From Kistimonas sp. bin40 (GTDB lineage Bacteria; Pseudomonadota; Gammaproteobacteria; Pseudomonadales; Endozoicomonadaceae), in assembly GCA_002238585.1 (NCBI GenBank), contig MPMQ01000009.1, forward strand, positions 16,971 to 80,970: a DNA stretch of 64,000 nucleotides, in the 5' to 3' direction. The notes under the pieces were generated by a model. It was given only the letters and a program-made list of their open reading frames with translations. It made no database searches and had not been told where the DNA came from. The position numbers and the translations under genes were made by a program. Below are positions 61,662 to 64,000 of this stretch, in pieces (within the stretch, counting starts at the first letter, position 1; each line of letters begins with the position of its first letter).

Positions 61662-63396
61662 GGCCGAGGCGGTCCAACTCTCCCTCGGCGAGCGACAGTA
61701 TGGGAAGCAGGGCACCGGGAGCCAGGCGCGGACTGCGTCCCGGATTCTGCGGCCCGTCACCCACAGGACAGACGACAAACGACAGGGTTTCCTGCTGGTA
61801 CAACCGCCCGGTCTGGCCACCGGGAGTCCAACCCTCAATGCCCATGCCAGGCAGCGGATGTAGCTGGCCATGGAAGATATCCCCGACTCTGTTGTCAGGA
61901 GGAAGGCACCAGCGCTCCTGGTTCACAGGCACCGGCTGCTGTACATACCCGGGTGCCCTGGGACCAGGGCGCAGGTCGACGCCAGCGCGAGAGCAGAGCC
62001 TGGGGGCTTGCCGGCCCTGGCTGCCCAGTCGCCGCCCCGGACTCTCACGCCGTAACAAGGCTTGGGCACGGCTGCGCCCCGGACGAACAAAAGGCGGGTT
62101 TCTCATGGGAGCTTTCACGATGGCTTGTGGGGGAGAAGCCTCTTCAGGGTCATTGTGTGGACCGACAAGGGTGGCTGGCAGACCCTGGTGATGCATACGC
62201 GTGTGTTTGTTCAGGCCAGCTCTGCGGGCATACATTTTTTCGCAACCTTTATACCAGCAGACAAAGGGCGCTTTGGCAGTGTGCAGGCTCAGGTGAGTGA
62301 CCAACTGCCGCATTTCGGCGAAGACGCTTGCGCAGTATTCGTGGGGACAGACGAAGCACCTTGCGCCCGTGTGCCAGTTCATATGACATGTCAGGCTACG
62401 GTAATCGGCGAAGTCTGATCCGCAGTTCTCATAGGGACAGGCAAAGGGGTTTGCGTTGCCATGACTGAGCAGATGCGCCTTCAGGTTCACCGAGGATTTG
62501 CACCGCCTTGTGCAGCCCTCCCAAGGGCAGGCAAAGGGCCTTTGTCTGGTGTGCCGACGCAGGTGAGCCCGCAGGGTGCTGGGGTGCGAAAAGGCTTTTG
62601 CGCAGTTCTCCCAGGAGCAGACACAAGGTTTTTCGCCGGTGTGACAACGCAGATGCGCTGCCAGACTTTCGGCATGGGCCAGGCGTTTGCCGCACGCCTC
62701 GCGCGGGCAGAAAACGGCTTTTGCGGCGCTATGGAAACGCTGGTGCCTCTTCATGGTGTGCTCGACAGCGTAGCGTTTTGCACAGTTCTCCACGGGGCAG
62801 ACAAAGGGTTTGTTGCCGGAGTGAAGCAGCACATGCAGCCGCAGTCCGGTCGAACGGGAGAACCGCTTCCCACAGTGCGCGTGGGGGCAGACAAAAGGCC
62901 TTTGGTTACGGTGGCCGCGCAGATGCCTTCTCATGCTGCAGGCGTTGGCGTATCGCTTGCCACAGCTTTCCCATGAGCAGACCCAGGGTTGTTTTTCCTT
63001 GTGATTGTCCAGATGCAAGGCCCATCTGTCATGACGTGCGAACTGTTTTGCGCAGTGCTCGTACGGGCAGACAAAAGGCTTTTCCCGGCTGCGACAAGCA
63101 CCGCGCTCCTTCAGGCGTTGGGCGTGTACGGCTGTGCCGCCTTCCGGTGGGCAGGCACAGGCTGCTGCTCTGGCGTTACGACTGAGACGGCGTCTGCTCA
63201 GACCCGGTCCTGGTGTTCCCCCTTCCGGGGAATCTGGCGACGCGCTGTCCTCTTTCTGGTTCTGGTTCTGGCGGCGAGCAACCAGCAGTCGGACAGAGCT
63301 GCGTTCTCCTGCCCTGGCAAGGGCGCGTGCCTTTGCGACCGGCTCGCGTCGGCGGCGGGTTCTGGATTGATCTGTTGTTACAAGAGAGATGTTCAT
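61624..63396 (-). CDS. B11: C2H2 zinc-finger protein, 10 fingers, tail truncated by frameshift
   Basis: 590 residues starting MNISLVTTDQSRTRRRREPV. One decayed finger (CACPPEGG...) precedes ten intact ones from about residue 113 to 415. The tail begins normally (LLPILSLAEGELDRL) but a frame slip then gives GQRHGRRGPEVEC and a stop; the rest of the tail lies in another frame at 61587-61661. This is the first gene of the B block, with about 600 bp of non-array sequence upstream. Confidence 0.9.
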   Translation of the reverse strand: MNISLVTTDQSRTRRRREPVAKARALARAGERSSVRLLVARRQNQNQKEDSASPDSPEGGTPGPGLSRRRLSRNARAAACACPPEGGTAVHAQRLKERGACRSREKPFVCPYEHCAKQFARHDRWALHLDNHKEKQPWVCSWESCGKRYANACSMRRHLRGHRNQRPFVCPHAHCGKRFSRSTGLRLHVLLHSGNKPFVCPVENCAKRYAVEHTMKRHQRFHSAAKAVFCPREACGKRLAHAESLAAHLRCHTGEKPCVCSWENCAKAFSHPSTLRAHLRRHTRQRPFACPWEGCTRRCKSSVNLKAHLLSHGNANPFACPYENCGSDFADYRSLTCHMNWHTGARCFVCPHEYCASVFAEMRQLVTHLSLHTAKAPFVCWYKGCEKMYARRAGLNKHTRMHHQGLPATLVGPHNDPEEASPPQAIVKAPMRNPPFVRPGRSRAQALLRRESPGRRLGSQGRQAPRLCSRAGVDLRPGPRAPGYVQQPVPVNQERWCLPPDNRVGDIFHGQLHPLPGMGIEGWTPGGQTGRLYQQETLSFVVCPVGDGPQNPGRSPRLAPGALLPILSLAEGELDRLGQRHGRRGPEVEC

Positions 63397-63425
63397 CGGG
63401 CGTCGGAGAATGGCCAGGGGCGCAG

Positions 63426-63445
63426 CTTGGACCGCCGGTACAGTG
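63426..63445 (-). promoter_or_regulatory. Family B upstream motif for B11
   Basis: + strand CTTGGACCGCCGGTACAGTG, 30 nt from the ATG. An outer stretch, CCAACCAGCTTGTCAGCGCT, lies at 63466-63485. Confidence 0.6.
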
Positions 63446-64000
63446 CGATTGATGCCGGACTCCCAACCAGCTTGTCAGCGCTGCCCTCCGGCCCTTGCCC
63501 GGCAGCAGCCTGCACCCGGTGCCTGGCAGCAGGCTGCGGTTGCTGCTGCGAAAGTGAAACGGGAAAAGCGCAACGCACCCTGCGTCATCTTCACAGCCCT
63601 TGCCAACACCACCAAACTTGCGCTGCCGCTCAAGGCCCTGCCCCCTGCATGCCACTGCAGTTTGAACCTGCTCCTTCATCTTCTCCCTGTGAACGACACC
63701 AGCTCACTCATTCATCTTCAAAGGCTTGCGGGATACGGCCAGGCGATTTTTGGGGATCCACCACTGGGGGCGGCAATTCATGCAAGCTGAGCTCACGGAT
63801 TCTGGAAGTATTTAACAGCCGGTGTTCCCGGCGCGCCCCTCTTGACGCGCCCCCTCTTATGGTCGGCTTCTTCTTTTGTAACTCGCCATTCGGCGCAGAC
63901 TACCTTCATGGCCCCAACCCCGGCTCAAGCGCGATGCCCGCAGACCTGGGCGCAATGAGAGGCGTGATGAGGGGCCCCCTGGAGCTGGAAGTTTCCTTTT
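63446..64000. other. Right-hand region outside the array
   Basis: After the B11 upstream block I recognise no finger, no family A or B tail and no known gene. A + strand frame reaching 63790 has no recognisable domain. A small direct repeat (GGCGCGCCCCTCTT, GACGCGCCCCCTCTT) lies at about 63828-63858. This may be the right-hand edge of the array. Confidence 0.4.

Noticed and set aside
1..63396. CRISPR-like repeat array (regular 90-bp period)
   Set aside because: The period is the coding length of one zinc finger; repeats are translated, imperfect and have no unique spacers.
63389..63790. A 133-codon + strand frame at the right edge
   Set aside because: Begins opposite the B11 start, has no recognisable domain and no conserved upstream signal.

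Overview
The window is almost entirely one gene type. It holds 33 tandem, intronless-looking genes for long C2H2 (Krüppel-like) zinc-finger proteins: 22 on the + strand (called A0-A21, about 1-41.6 kb; A0 is only a 3' end) and 11 on the - strand (B1-B11, about 41.6-63.4 kb). The two blocks point at each other and meet with an 8-bp gap at 41.64 kb. I see no housekeeping gene, transposase, tRNA, rRNA or CRISPR array. Fingers are the eukaryote-type C-x4-C-x12-H-x3-H unit of 30 residues (90 bp), joined by TGEKPF-like linkers, usually 6-22 per protein. They are not the bacterial Ros/MucR type.

Family A has a fixed plan: a leader of about 35-60 residues starting MLH.PT, an uninterrupted finger array, a low-complexity linker full of decayed fingers that often begins with a basic cluster (KKRRL, KKRIRKKR), and a C-terminal tail [14 protein letters not shown](P-rich)-PG-R-NL. 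Each A gene is preceded by a near-identical 5' block whose core is an inverted repeat, GTGAC-N6-GTCAC. In 18 of 20 assignable genes it ends 63-67 nt before the ATG; the exceptions are A5 (54 nt) and A17 (129 nt, with a minisatellite in the gap). A1 also fits (65 nt) if measured to its canonical but frameshifted start. Family B has a different leader with a basic GxRRRVRR patch, a different tail (LLPLLSLSDEEL.RL ... LLRPWQG ... DIN) and a different upstream motif (GTTGGACAAC read on the + strand) about 30-36 nt before the ATG. So the two families share the DNA-binding module but differ in both cis-control and C-terminal function.

The array is evolving by duplication and decay. Examples are exact finger duplication (A9), multi-finger higher-order repeats (A1, A10, A14, A20), whole-gene duplication (A15/A16), frameshifts (A1, A10, A15, A18, A20, B6, B11), a finger-less B-tail fragment at 46.8-47.3 kb, three minisatellites and four hairpins resembling the right end of IS200/IS605-family elements.

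Host: dense single-exon genes, short spacers and the IS605-like ends suggest a GC-rich bacterium. Eukaryote-type polydactyl proteins in a bacterium would suggest a host-associated lineage that exports DNA-binding effectors to host nuclei, comparable in logic to TAL effectors. This is inference. The genus cannot be fixed from the window, Shine-Dalgarno sequences are weak, and a compact eukaryotic genome is not formally excluded.
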